From Ophiostoma sp. CBS 140.51 (Eukaryota > Ascomycota > Sordariomycetes > Ophiostomatales > Ophiostomataceae): a stretch of DNA of 64,000 nt. Positions within the stretch are counted from its first letter, which is position 1, and each line of letters begins with the position of its first letter. The stretch is from the NCBI GenBank assembly GCA_029298735.1, contig JANSLP010000015.1, positions 186,001 through 250,000 on the forward strand, in the 5' to 3' direction. This document shows positions 10,171 to 22,483 of this stretch, one piece after another. The notes beneath the pieces were generated by a model that was not told the DNA's origin, did not search any database, and saw only the letters and a list, made by a program, of their open reading frames with translations. The translations under genes and the position numbers were made by a program.

Positions 10171-12732
10171 CAGAAAAGAGACACGGAGGTGGGCGGACGC
10201 CAATACTATTAAACCATTTTAGAGCAACACGCCGCCAGCCAAGACGACTCAAGAAAGTAGAGAGAAGACGTCCACACCCTCTTTTCCTCTTTTCTTCTTT
10301 ACACCCACATCCGCACTCACGATCTTATTATGGGGCGGTGGTCGAGGACCGGGGTGGAGGGGGAGGATAGGGAATGCAGACCACGGGAGACATGTCTGCA
10401 GAATGCGACCTTGCAAGACTCACGTTCTCTTGTGCGCAAAAGTGGGCGCGTGGGCAGCCAAAGCAAGTTCCAGAGTACGTACCTGGACGCCTCAAGAAGC
10501 CTTTCCAAGACAGGAAGCAGAAACGAAGAGGAAAATGCAGTGCCATCGGGGCCAACGAGAGCGAGTCGAGCCAGTGAGAGCCACTAGGCAAGACCGCCGG
10601 CCAGGATCTGTGAAAATAAGAAATCAGACAATGAAAACAAACCCACCCTCACCACCAGAACAAGAACACGCTCACTCGGAGCATGGGAGGCGGACAGCGC
10701 CCAGCATTGAGGACCGCCGTCCAAGCCGACCTAGCGTTGCAAGGGCCCTCTGTGCAAGCCTGTGCAAGGCCGACCAAGGGCTGGGCACGCTGGCGGTCGA
10801 TGGCTGCAATGGATTGTCGTTGCTCCTGCTCTTCGCGGTCGCGGTCCAGTGGGCACCCCAGCGGGTACCTGGATTTTTCTTTCTTTTTCCTGCTGTATGG
10901 CGCCCGTTCTTGTGGGGCGGCCCTTGCTCGCGTTGGCAGCCACCAGGAACTAGCGGCAACATGGGGTGTGGATGTGGTGGATTTTGGTGGACTATGAAGT
11001 GTGGACATGGGATGGACCCCGGGGGCGTCAGACACAAAAATAATGGGAAATAAAGAAAATGGGAATCTGCTACTTTTGCGCAGGCAGCGAATTGGGTGGT
11101 TTGGTCGAGTACCGGTCGCGTCGTGCAGGTGGTGCGCACGGTTTGGGCACACAAAGAGAGAGGGTGGGAAAGATGGAAATGAAGCCAAAAGAACGACCGT
11201 GAGTGTTTGGCTGGCGATGTTCATTTCCCCAGCTGCTCGCTCTTGCCACTGGCGTTGCCGACCACCCGACACGGGCAGGTGCTAGGCAGGTGCGACGATG
11301 CATCGTCGTCAGGAGAGGCAGGCGCGAACACAGCGCTCTTGCCATCAGACTTGATAACTATCATTACTTGCTACGCCTCAGGATAACACTGGAAAGAGCG
11401 CCCAACGCCCTGGTGAAGAAACTGCGCGCGGGTCTGCCAAGATCAGGAGGCGGTGGAGCGCGTGGTCCTGCAAGACCCAAATATGGATACAGCAGGAGCA
11501 GCCAGGCACACAGTGTCGTACGGGAAGGTACGGGAATGCCTGTGGCCAAGACCGGACGGAGCAATGCAGCGGCACGCCCACCAGAAAGGACAGAGCACGA
11601 AACGACAAAAAAGACCGCCCAATTTGAAAAGGAGATGCTGTCCCCTCGATCAGATGCACCTGCCAGTTCGTGAATCTGTCGCGCGTGTGTCAAAACGGTG
11701 CTGTTTGCAACTGGAAGGACCTTGAAAAGAGGGGAGCTTGCTTTTGGTTCCTGGTGGTTCCTGGCGCTTTTTCGGTGTCGGTCGCCCGTGAGTGGCCCGC
11801 AACATCTGGGAAATTAGCTAAGCGACATTAGGTCCACGCTACCTGGCCATACCACCCACGGCGGAGACGTGCAGGCACGACCCCGGTCGAAGGTGGTTGC
11901 TCATCTTAATTTCGCAGAAGACAGACTAAAACCTGGGTGGCATTACCCCTGGAAAACTGGGTCCCACCCTCTTTTTTTCCCGTTCTTTCCTCGTTTGGTT
12001 TACTGTTGGCAGTTCCCTCTTTCCTTTCAGTTCGTGTTATTAGAGTCGCACTTTCCGATAAGCGTATTTCAAACACAACGACGACCGAAATAAGCTTGCC
12101 AGAAAAGCAAGCCACACTGGATACTGGGCACCTGAATCAATAGCTAAACACGAACCGTGGTACCTGGTACGTCGTACATGCGGTGCGCCGGCAGCCCGCC
12201 ACTGCAAATGCTGGAGCTCGCACAAGTACAGCCTACTTTGCCCGTCGTCCGAACTCGAGTCATACGCCCTGTGCACGCACACATCACCACAACTCCATAA
12301 CACCACAACACTTTAACAGCCTCTTTCACCCTCCCCGTGTAACACGGCGCTTCCTCGATCGTTCTTTGTGTTCTCACAGATGTCATGTGTATCTAGCCGG
12401 CACAATGCGCACGATGCTGTACGACGGTACGACGGCCTAAAATGATATCAAAATATCAAATGAGGCACAACCGCATTGCCACCGACAGCGAGGCACACAC
12501 CTATTCGTCGATGCTCCCGGGCCAACTGACGTCTCTTCATATATTTTATGATGCTGCTAATCTCCCCCTCTTGCCAAATCAAAGTCGAGAGAATCGACAC
12601 AAACCCCGATCAGCGTGATCATGAAAGGGGATGCTAGACTTTGAGAACCAGCGGCACATAATTTAGCAAGTAAAAACAACAGAACAATACGGATACACAA
12701 TAGGCACCGCCGATAGGACAAGAGCAAACTCG

Positions 12733-12759
12733 AATCAAAACAATCAAAACAATCAAAAC
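12733..12759. repeat. 9-mer tandem repeat (AATCAAAAC x3)
   Basis: Three perfect adjacent copies of AATCAAAAC are followed by a partial fourth (AAT). It is a small microsatellite in non-coding DNA, with no inferred role. Confidence 0.8.
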
Positions 12760-14972
12760 AATGCAGAAAAAAGAACCAAAAGAACTGAAAGGAATACAAA
12801 AAGTACGACAGCTCGGCTGGTTCCTAAAGGGAACCAAAGTACACCGGAATATGGCCAAGCAGCCAAGATGGGAAAAGAATGCCGAGAGATCTAGAGCATC
12901 TATCCGCGTGTAGCTTACGAGGTATTTCCACTGCGATCACTGCGATCTGCTCTCAAAAGCCAGTGGCCTGCCCCGGCGGAACACGATCCTATTTTGGGCC
13001 AGGCACTGCCCGTGAAACGTGCAGTATCCCTAACTGAACCGTGATTGAAGGCCAGTTGCGTTTATATGGTGGGTCGGTGCGGAGCAGACTCCGTGATTAT
13101 CGCCGTTACGATGAGGAGGAAAGGGAGAGAAAAGAAAACGAAAGAGAGAAAATCACAAAGGCCAGGCCCAATGAATGGGAGATTAGAATCGATTGGGTAT
13201 GTACGAGGACATAGGGCGAGAACAGCCGAAAAGCGCATATCAAAACAACGGTAACATTAATAGGCAAAGAGAGTGCCCTACGACGTCGTTGATCCGTCGA
13301 TCCGACCTCGAACGGACGATCTGCTGGGAGAGGGATCAACAACAAAAACAAAAACAAAACAAACACTGAAAATACTGAGCGAAACAGCAGTCTTGGAAAG
13401 ACCTCCTTGACTGGAGAATCCTAAGAATCCCATGACGCAGGTTGCTATGCCGAGCGTGAGTATTGTGTGAGCCAAAGCGTGCGCTGAGAATGTTCCTTGG
13501 CCTACCGAGGAATGCGTCCACAGGGCTTTTGCGTCAACCAGCGTGCCTTGACCCTGTGGAAACAAACCTTTTTGTACCACTGGGGAATCCTGGAATATGC
13601 TTAACTAACCCAAATGTCAACTGGCATCTGTTCGTTGCGGGTTCCGGGGCTGTTCTCGTAAAAAGGTTCCTTTTTGTTTTCTCATTCCTTGCACTTTCAC
13701 AGGTCCCTTGTTTACTCCGTACACTGTGACGACGTTGTCCTCGTCCTCGTCCTTTCTTCTTTCGCCTCCCTCCTCGTCTTCCTTGGACGAGCCCCTGATC
13801 TTTAATGAATCTTAAAATAGGGTCCCGCATCTTCATTTTGACCAGGAAGAGGCAAACGCGATCGGTTGGGCGACAGCCTGAGAAAGGACACGGGGGAAAG
13901 TGCCTTGCAGCCAACTACGTAAATGACCTGAATAAACTAAGTAAGACACGCCCGTGCTCTTTTAATATCTCAGGAAACTGTTATTTTTTACGTACCGAGT
14001 GGCTTTTTGGGGCTCTGGGGGCGCAAAATCGCGAAATTGGAGAGGAGAAGCCTGCCAAATAGGGCCATCTGAAACGCCGGGCCGACCGTTGACAAGAAAG
14101 CAATGCGCAGAAAAGGGCCACAGGGGCCTCCACAGCGCTCCTCCCGTCGTGAGAGCGCGCGCCTCACGACCACTACCCACCTGGAGTGCGGCCTGGTGGC
14201 ATAAAATGCTCCGTTGCAATATGCTTGAGGGGTGTGTGTTATTGAGTGTTATTACGTCGTGGAAGTGGAAATGTGGAAAGGTGGATTTTTAGCGAGTGAG
14301 CCTCCTGCAGTGTATTTTGCGGGGCGCAGGACCAGGTGCCAGGAACCAGCAAGACCAAGGCACCGCCAAATCTGCCATCCCAGGGAAGGAAGTAAAAGGC
14401 GCGTCTTGTTTGCTGAAGGAAGGAAGCTGCACAGGGGGCCGTTGACGTCGTGTGCTCTTGTCTGTGGAATACTGAGTACCAAAAAAAAAGTTTCTTCTCA
14501 CCTTCCAACATACGAGATGTCCTGCGATCGCGAATCAGGGAGGAAGGCACGCGGAGCGGAAGGGAGACACGTATACCCAGCAGGCTTGGTCTTTCCTTTT
14601 CGGGCCCGTAGCTGACTCGACACAGCTCTCCCTGCGCTCCTGCCTCAATTGTTTTCTTATTCAACGTATGCCCCTATTCGTTCTCGCCATTTCGATGCGA
14701 ACTTGCGTACTTGCATACTGGGCCCAGATTGCGTTCGTATTGGTGGTTAATCTCATCTTGCTGGCTTTTTTTACATACAAGCAAACTGGACAAAGAAATA
14801 GGGGCAAGAAAATCAACAGCAAATCACCCCAAATCAACTACCACCAACCACCACGCCGACCGCCAACCTCGACCACACCGTGTCCCGTGTAAATGATTAC
14901 TCGTATGGAGTCTCCTCCCATTCGACAACAAGCGACAGGTCTCTTTTCTGCAAGAAAACCGCAACGGCAGCA

Positions 14973-15092
14973 GCCTTCTCCCCTTCGTCTTTTTTCCCTT
15001 CTTTTCCCCTCTCCCTTCATTCGGCACGCTCCACTTGGAATGCACCTTTTTATTCTTCGTCCGGCCCCTTTTCTCTTCTTTCTCTCTAGAGT
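14973..15092 (+). other. Orphan pyrimidine-rich tract
   Basis: The plus strand is dominated by C and T runs, the pattern seen in fungal promoters and leaders. No plus-strand gene follows it before the minus-strand HTH gene at 16.7 kb. It could mark an unannotated non-coding transcript or simply be low-complexity DNA. Confidence 0.3.
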
Positions 15093-16723
15093 CTCCAGCG
15101 TCGTAGTGCTGGCACAGGCCTCCCTCCTCCGCCTTTTTTGTTTTTGAGTTGACTCCTTTCCTTTCACACCGTATTTTCCAACTCCCGAGAGGAACCGTTG
15201 CAGCAATCGAACAGACGGTCAAATCAACAGGCATGACTCGGGCGCCAGCGCGGAAAGGAGCTGGACCATGTCCTCCTTGGCTCTTCATCCCCTGGCCTTG
15301 TCAACAATAAGATGGTGTTGCCATGAGTTGACATGGCTGTCTGCTGTGGCAATGCGGCGAAGCTTTCTTGTGACTGGCGGCTGGCTCTTTTGTGCAAATT
15401 CCGGAAAAGGTCATCACAAATTGCGCCGCTCAAAGTTGTGCTGTGTGGTGAACCCTTGTCGGGCCTACTGAATATGAATACGAACAGAAAGGCTGGCCCC
15501 CTATTCTTGCCTTGATTTACAAGTCCGCCTTCCCCAGTCCAAAGGAGAAAGGGAAATGGATCGCAAACGACGAGGGCCTGCTCCTCTTTTCTCTTTTCCA
15601 AATGTCGATCAAATCCCAAAAGCGAGCAGCGCCGACATGAAATTAATGCTCCGTAGCGCTGTGTATTTTGCCTCCTGAGTGGGAACACGCGATATTACGG
15701 AGCACACTCCGGAGAAGTGAGAGAAGTTGCCTTGCAAGCTCTCATCGCTTCTGTTCTGTGCTGTTGTGACTGGGCTGGACTAAAGTGGACTGAACAAAAA
15801 CTGGGGTTTTCTGCTCATCAACTCGTGAAAGCGTGAAGAAGAATACCCCTGGCTTGTGACCAGATAGATCCCAGCACCATCTCGCCGTGTCCATCTTTTT
15901 TTGTCAATCTCGAAATATGTCCATCACTTTTCTTGGTTGCTGGCTTGCTTGCTTGCCGCTGCTGCCCGCTTCGATCATCCCATCACTGCCTTGCAACTTG
16001 CTCGCCAGACAGAACGGACGATCTGTTCTGGGTCCTTGGCAATTTCCGCGGATCGGGAAAAGCCAAGACACAAAGAATGAGCAAAGAAGAAAAAGGGCAC
16101 GATAGAAGCAGAGAAGGCTGTCAAAAGCCACCGAAAGAGTGCGGTGATGATGTGTGTTAGTCTACTTGTAAACAGAGTAAGAGAAAGGAATCTCAGTTGA
16201 GTCCTGTAAACCGCAATATGCAAGGCAATGGCCCCAATAGGCCGCCAAGAGCATTATCCTTCGATGGTGTGGTCAGACAAGGAGAGAAATGGGTAGAAGA
16301 GAAGTGAAAATAGGTAATAAGTAAACATAAGAGAAGAATGTGTGTAGTGTATCAACAATGAAAATGCCCACCGATATCCAAGAAGAAACCCAACAGATTA
16401 ATAAGAACGTATCCTCAAGAGGTATTAAAAGTCCGTAGAAACAAAGCGTGTGCTCAGAAAGAAGAGAAAAGACAGAAGCAAAGAAGAACAAAAAGGGCGA
16501 TAAAAGTAAGGAGGTGGTATCGTAGCGCAAAGAAAGAGCCAGAACAAGGTGGTATAATGCCGAGAAAGACAGGTAACAAAGGAAAGAAGAGAAGAAGCTG
16601 AACAAAAGAAAAAAGGGAGAGAGAGAAATGTGAAGCAAGTACGGAGTAAAATAGCCAATAACAGCAGGCAGCCATCATAGACCATAGATGCTATTTTATA
16701 GCATCACCACCCGCCTTTCATGA

Positions 16724-17707
16724 TCACGGGCCTGTGGCCGATGCAAGAATCGACGGCAGCGAGAAGCCACCGCCAGACGCAGACGACGACATGGACGAGT
16801 ATGACGTGGCTGAGGACGCCAGAGAGGACGAAGACGTTGACGACGAGAAATCGTGACCGTCACTGCTTCGTCCGTCTCTGCTGCTCACACTGCCGACACT
16901 ACCGACACTGCCAACGCCAACATCACCACGGCCCTTGGCCGAGGCATACGACGAAGGAATACCCAGCGGAGCGATCGTTGCAAGCATGCGAACCGAAGCT
17001 GTTGGAGGTGGCAGCGGCGGCGAGGCAGGCGTAGCAGGTCCACGAGGGCCCCCAACAACCGAGTTGGGACTATTTGGAGCCGGCTGTGTCCATGAGGCGT
17101 AATAGGGGCCCTGGTGGTGGTACTCTGGCTCCCACTTCGTGGGATGATGGCCATGGTGTTGCGGGTGGTGCTGCTGCTGGTACTGTTGATGGTGCTCATG
17201 CTGTTGATGCTGCTGATGTGCCTGATGTGCCTGTTGATGTTGCTGCGGCTGCGGCTGCTGTCCATAATGATGAACAGAAGGCATCCGGTCGCCTGGACGA
17301 TGTGTCGGATTGGCTGCCCCTGCCGCCGCCTCGTCCATGGCCGGTGAGGGCGTCGCTGCCGTCGAGTGAGCCATCATCAACGAGCCGTCCTCGCCCTGCT
17401 CGCCATGCCCACCATGCTCGTCGTGTTCACCAACAACCTCCGAGCCATCCACGCCTTGCACGATGCCGCCCATTGAGGCCTCTCCTGCTGCCCCTGAGGT
17501 TGATCCTGCTGCTGCTGCCGACGCACCCGGTCGCCGCCGTGGTGGCCGCCCAGACCGTGTCTTGGGCGTCTTCTCACGGATAGCCAGCTTGACTTGGTTG
17601 AGACTGAAGCCCGTGATCTGGCAGATGCGTGCCTTGGGCAGACCAGCATCAAAGAAGAGCGTCCGCGCCCGCAGGCGATCTGCCTCGGTCAGGTGCTTCG
17701 TACCCAT
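16724..17707 (-). CDS. Helix-turn-helix protein with Gln/His-rich and Ser-rich tails (putative transcription factor)
   Basis: This is a single-exon protein of 327 residues. Residues about 6-45 (LTEADRLRARTLFFDAGLPKARICQITGF and on to VKLAIRE) have the layout of a small three-helix HTH of the homeodomain-like/transposase type: helix, AG-type turn, a helix with IcqitG, and a recognition-like NQVKLAI. A basic RPPRRRPG segment follows and may act as an AT-hook-like contact or nuclear signal. The rest is low complexity: acidic/His/Gly-rich (90-120), Gln/His-rich (145-195) and Ser-rich near the C-terminus, ending with FSLPSILAS. I do not recognise a named family. The DNA-binding role is inference from the HTH and basic patch. 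It lies head-to-head with the RNB exoribonuclease gene. It may be a regulator derived from a transposase HTH, but no catalytic domain is present. Confidence 0.75.
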   Translation of the reverse strand: MGTKHLTEADRLRARTLFFDAGLPKARICQITGFSLNQVKLAIREKTPKTRSGRPPRRRPGASAAAAGSTSGAAGEASMGGIVQGVDGSEVVGEHDEHGGHGEQGEDGSLMMAHSTAATPSPAMDEAAAGAANPTHRPGDRMPSVHHYGQQPQPQQHQQAHQAHQQHQQHEHHQQYQQQHHPQHHGHHPTKWEPEYHHQGPYYASWTQPAPNSPNSVVGGPRGPATPASPPLPPPTASVRMLATIAPLGIPSSYASAKGRGDVGVGSVGSVGSVSSRDGRSSDGHDFSSSTSSSSLASSATSYSSMSSSASGGGFSLPSILASATGP

Positions 17708-18586
17708 CGCGGCGCGGAAGGGTCAGACGACGTCAAAGCGGGAAGGGGAGAGGGGGCGACCGAAGTTGAGAGAAGTCGAGGGAAGTCGAAAAAAATCGTC
17801 AAGACAGGGCAGGCGCGTGGCAGGTCGGGCACTGAGGAATGGCCCGGCGCCGATGATGACCAGTCTGGGCAGGTGCAATCGGGGAGAGCGACGCTGAACA
17901 ACCGGCGAGACACTCAGGGCGCAGGGCGGGACACGAAAGGAGGTAAAAGGAGGAATGCCCGCCCTCTAAGGAGAGAGCGTGCTGTGAAAGTGAATGGCGA
18001 TCGTGACTCGTACCTTCCTCTGGCGTTTCTGGGTTCGGTCGAGTCGCAATATTATAAATGGGAAAGTCTTGGTGTGTCGTGCCTTCTCTTCGAGATTTCT
18101 TTTCAACAAAAATAAGAAGGTCTTGCCATGTGAATGTGCAGCGTGAGACGCGACGGTCGCGTTCAACCCCCTACTCCTTCCTTTCAAATGCCCGCTACAC
18201 GCCATTACACGGTCGCATAATACTGGGGCAATAGCCCAACAGCCCAGCATGGTCAGCATGGCCAGCATGGCCCAGACGCCACCAGTCGCACTTGCCCAAG
18301 TTCAGTGCGCCACGAAATGCAAGTTTCTTTGTGGGGAAGGTACCAACGACGGGGCCCTGGCCTGGCGCCTGCCATCACTGCCAGTCATAGCCTTGCCACG
18401 GCAAGAGCCAATCAACGCCCAAAATAAACCAGATTTTAAGGACGAGCTACAAGCTTCGTTCAGCCTCTTGCAGATTTTTTGAGCTTTTGAGGCCCCAACG
18501 GCAAAACGGCGATACACCACAACTCGGTCAACAACACACCATTCCCGTGACATTGCGTGCCAATCCGCACCCGGCCGTGTCCCAGA
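17708..18586. promoter_or_regulatory. Divergent intergenic region between the HTH gene and the RNB RNase gene
   Basis: These 879 bases must hold both promoters. A purine-rich block at about 17735-17800 lies just upstream of the HTH start (pyrimidine-rich on its transcript strand). Nearer the RNB gene, three CAGCATGG units at 18245-18271 carry in-frame ATGs. No coding gene is supported. Confidence 0.55.
18245..18271 (+). repeat. CAGCATGGY x3 with three in-frame upstream ATGs
   Basis: Three tandem 9-mers each contain an ATG. The first opens a 77-codon frame (18249-18482) that ends about 100 nt before the RNB start codon. If it lies within the leader, it would act as an upstream ORF and lower translation. 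Transcript ends are unknown, so that role is inference. Confidence 0.5.
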
Positions 18587-21500
18587 ATGCAGACCTACTC
18601 CAGAAGGGGCACAATACGTGCTTTTGCCTGCCAAAATTGCCTTAGTCGGGCCTCATTGTCAGCACAAATATCGACATCACGAACGAGGGTGAGCCTGAGA
18701 TTCCGCTTGTGAATCTCCTCAGTCTGCTTTAAAAACCACTTACTAACATTCCGATAGTCCTTTTCCTCGGCCAGCAGTCTCTGCAGGTACGATGACGACA
18801 GAGGCTCATCATATTCAAAAGGATCGTCGAAACCCGGCATGCTGCCGTGGATGACAAGGTCTTCTCGGATGGATTATGTAGTGAAGCGACGACTGGATAG
18901 GAACCCGTCAATTCGTGACAAGCTCCGGGACTTTGTGCCCTTGGGGTTCGAGCTTCCCAGCCGCCCCATACCGCGCGATGCAGCCCGGATCGGCAGCACA
19001 GAGAACTCCATGACACGCGTGGAAAGCCGTAGTTCGGCCGAGATCCAGGCCGGCGAGTCAAGTCTCGAGATCGAGGACGACACCGGCAATGTGCTTCCCG
19101 GGGGTATCAGTGGTGGCGACTCCGACAACGACAACGTGCCGTCGCTGCTTGCACGCCCGTATGGTGTTGTGGCGCCTCGTGCCGGCGACCTAATCGAGAT
19201 CAGCACCGAGTCGTGGCGTGTAAAGCTGCTGGCCGTGTGCCTGGGTAACTTCCGTGGCGTCGACCATTTCTACACCAACACGGGCAAGTGGTTCGTCAGC
19301 TCAGGTGTGCGCAGCTTGTTCGCCGTCACTCGCTTTGCCACGCCGGAGGACCTGGCTCCACTGATTGCAGCATTGCCAGCAGAGGCCCTAGAAGAGACAG
19401 ACGTCGATCTTACCGGCCAAGGTAGCAGCCATGACGCCGAGGCCTTTGACTCGAAGCTCAACATGCTGCAAGACCTGAAGCTGGGACCGTCTCGTGAGGC
19501 CGGTGCTGGGCTCCTCAAGAAGATGGCCGAGTTCACGGAACAGTCCTCCGGCATCCACATGGCGAACGCTGGCGTGCTCGACAACGCCTTTGAAGTTCTC
19601 CATATGCAGGACGAGGCGTCAGACCCCAAGACGCAACAACCCAAGACATACATGACTGTTGAGGAGCTTTCATCTTTGTTGCTGCGGCGCCACAAGAACA
19701 AGCATCTCGGCCCTCGTGGCCACCAAACCCACCGGCATCATTTCCCCCTGAAAAACCTGAGAGGCAGCGGCAGCGGCGCAGAGGGCATGGACGAGTTCAC
19801 CGCGCCTGCCATGTACGCGGTCTACAGGGCCATTATCTTCGACGACCTGGCCTTCCGCCCTCTGACGACAACCCTCGGAAACGCCAACGAGGCAGACGAT
19901 GCCGCATCGGAGGCATCTACCGCTGCCGGCGAGAAGATACATAGCCACAGCCGCTCTTGTCTCTTTTCAATTGCGCCACGGGAGGACATTGAGATTATCC
20001 ACGAAGTGGACCGCGTCGTCCGTAATTTCCTCGATGATCCCAGGCGTATCGCATCTGGCGGCCGGCTCAGTTTTCGAGACTTGAAACGCAGCCAGCTTGG
20101 AAACTTCATCCTCAAGGCACGCAAGGCCATCGACCACAGCCGGAAAACCCGCGGATGGTCACCCTATGGCATGCTTAGTACTGGGCCGAGGGATCAGAAA
20201 CAGGACCAGAACCAGGACCAGGACCAGGATCAGAACCAGGGTCGAAATCAAAGTCGAAATCAGGATACAACTCTTGAGTCGGCTCCTGAACCTGCGTTTG
20301 AGCAGTGGAGTTCTGCCGATGTCACCATATTTCAGTTCATGCACCTATGGGCAAGCTCACAGCGCTTCTCGCCGGCGTCGCGGCTACACGGCACCGGCTC
20401 GGCCATCCTCCGTGCGCTCGATCGGTACAGTGAGTCGGAGTTCCTCGTCATGTCCACGGGCTGGACATTCCTACAAGAAGTCGGGTGGGTGACTCCGTGG
20501 GACATTTCCGCTCGCTACAAGCTCGGCCTGCCAGACATACCGCCTCTTCGTACAGGTGGGCTGCAACGGTCACTTGGACTTCTCCCTCCTCCCCCACCCG
20601 AGACTGCGTCTACCGAGACTACCACTTCATCGTCACCATCCTCGACGAACTCTTCCTCTGCAGCCGCCTTGTCCAATTTGTCTGAAGATATCTTTGCCGG
20701 CAAACGCAAGGACTGGGGTAACGTGACTGCTTTCTGTATCGACGCGCCGGAAGCCGCCGACATTGACGACGGTGTTGCGCTCGAGCGCATTGCAGACAGC
20801 CCTGACGAGTTCTGGGTCCATACGCATGTGGCTGACCCAGCTTCGCGCATTCGTCCAGGCAGCCCTCTAGCCGAGCAGGCCTCGCGGATGCCCCAGACAG
20901 CTTATCTACCAGGCCACCACGAGCGCATGTTCCCCGATGACGTTGTTCGCCAACAGTTCTCTCTGGGTCCGGGCCAGCCGTGTCTGACATTTAGCGCCAG
21001 AGTCAACCGGAAAGGCGACGTGCTGGAGTCCAAAATCACGCCTGGTCGCCTGGGCCGCGTCGTCTTCATCACGCCCAGCGAAGTCTCCTCCATCGTCGCC
21101 GACACCGAACAGCAGGCCATGCGTGACAGCAACATCGCAGCTCTAGCCGAGCCTTCGGCGCTTGATCTGCCGTGGAAAACGTCGTCGTTCTCAGTCGGCA
21201 CTCCTCCTGGTGAAAAGGAGATTGATACCTCCTCTCCTGCATCTCGCCACATGACGACAGCAGATGAACTCAGCCCAGACCAAAAGGCCGATCTCGAGAC
21301 GCTTTCGTCCCTTGCCACAGCACTTCGTGCCGTGCGCCTTGTTAATGGTGCCATGCCGCTATACTGGCCGCGCCCCTCTGTCGGTGTGTCGCTAGACAAT
21401 ACAAGTGTAGTCATTGCCGATGCTTCAGCACGACCAATTGGGACAAATGATGCCTCCACAGTCTCGCCTTCAGACAACAAGAGCGACAACCAGAGCGATA

Positions 21501-22483
21501 GCATTACAGCCACGTCCATGATGTTTACCAGCGGCAACCCCTATATCCGGATTTGGTACGAAGGTGCTGATGCCGCCTCCGCCGCCGCTGCAGCATCGAC
21601 TGCTGCTGGCAGCCGTCTCGTCGAGAGCATCATGCGCCTGGCAGGTGAAGTGGCCGCCAACTGGTGCCATGAACGCGGCATCGCCGTCCCCTTCCGCGGC
21701 CAGCCCGATGCAGCCCGCCACCTTCCCCGGCTGCGGGAACTGACTCGTGATGAGATCTACCCCGCCCTTATTTCGGGCAAGCGGCCTTCTGATGCCTCTT
21801 TGCGTGAGCTTCGGCGACTGCTGGGTGCTGACGATATGACGGCCGTGTCGGTACCCCATGTCACTATGGGTGTGCCGCGGTACACCAAGGCGACGAGTCC
21901 GCTGCGTCGTTACTCCGATCTACTGGTGCACTGGCAGGTCGAGGGTGCACTCCTGGCCGATATGGAGGACGCTAAGAAGGACAACACCGCAACCGCCGAG
22001 ACCTCGTCCACAGTGGGTGCCCCCTTTACACGACTGCAGATGGAGCAAGAGATCCTGCCGATGCTTCGTGTGCGGGAACGCATACTGCGCACACTTGATA
22101 ACCAGGCCGGGCGTGACCAGTGGATTCTGCAAGCCATGGTTCGGGCATGGCTCGGCGAAGAGGCCCGGGTTACTAGCAGGGCCGACAAGACCAGTGAGGC
22201 AACCGAGACGACCACAACAAAGCCCTTCTCCAACCTCCACATGACCATATCACACATCAACAAGCGCCGCGGTGTCATCACGGGCCGGCTTGACTGGTTC
22301 GAGCGGACCGCATTCATGGATGTCAACAGGCTTAATGCCACTGGCCCGGATGGCGATAATGACGGCATGCAGCAGCTGACGTTCGAAGACGTCCAGCCTG
22401 GCGAGGTCTATCCCGTGGAGTTGGCTCATGTGGATGTCCACGGCAACATGGTGCTTGTCCGCCGTGTTGGTGATGTGCTGTGA
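18587..22483 (+). CDS. cyt-4: Mitochondrial RNase II-family (RNB) exoribonuclease, Dss1/CYT-4 type
   Basis: This is predicted to be the 3'-5' exoribonuclease of the mitochondrial degradosome, acting with a Suv3-type helicase in mitochondrial RNA turnover and splicing. There are two exons: 18587-18688 and 18758-22483. The 69-nt intron has donor GTGAGC, a perfect TACTAAC branch site and acceptor CGATAG, and is phase 0. The protein is 1275 residues. The first exon encodes an Arg/Ser-rich, acid-free N-terminus (MQTYSRRGTIRAFACQ...), a typical mitochondrial presequence. Without it the frame would begin at 18839 and lack a targeting signal. The RNB core starts near residue 690 with AFCIDAPEAADIDDG, whose Asp residues bind metal. 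It ends with the conserved TSPLRRYSDLLVHWQ near residue 1080, and a C-terminal S1-like segment follows. A Gln/Asn/Asp repeat at about residues 513-540 is an odd insertion. N. crassa cyt-4 is the best-known relative. Confidence 0.93.

Larger units (their letters stand above)
9876..16723. other. 6.8-kb gene-free region
   Basis: No protein gene, tRNA or rRNA could be supported on either strand. The longest open frames are of low complexity or unnatural composition. Visible structure includes a near-pure purine tract at 10077-10170, just upstream of the GH17 gene. There is a 9-mer tandem repeat at 12733-12759, an A/C-rich run at about 13335-13365, a pyrimidine-rich tract at 14973-15092 and purine-rich DNA at 16265-16640 next to the HTH gene's 3' end. 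Part must be GH17 promoter. The rest is unexplained. Confidence 0.55.

Noticed and set aside
10403..11053. 216-codon plus-strand frame in the 9.9-16.7 kb desert
   Set aside because: Its Trp/Cys/Arg-rich mixed composition has no repeats or motifs of known proteins, and overlapping frames on the other strand are equally open.
18595..18840. 81-residue minus-strand frame with natural-looking composition, starting in the same CATG as the plus-strand ATG at 18839
   Set aside because: The plus strand here has exon 1, a TACTAAC intron and exon 2 of the RNB gene, all in phase and giving a mitochondrial presequence. The minus frame has no support beyond being open.
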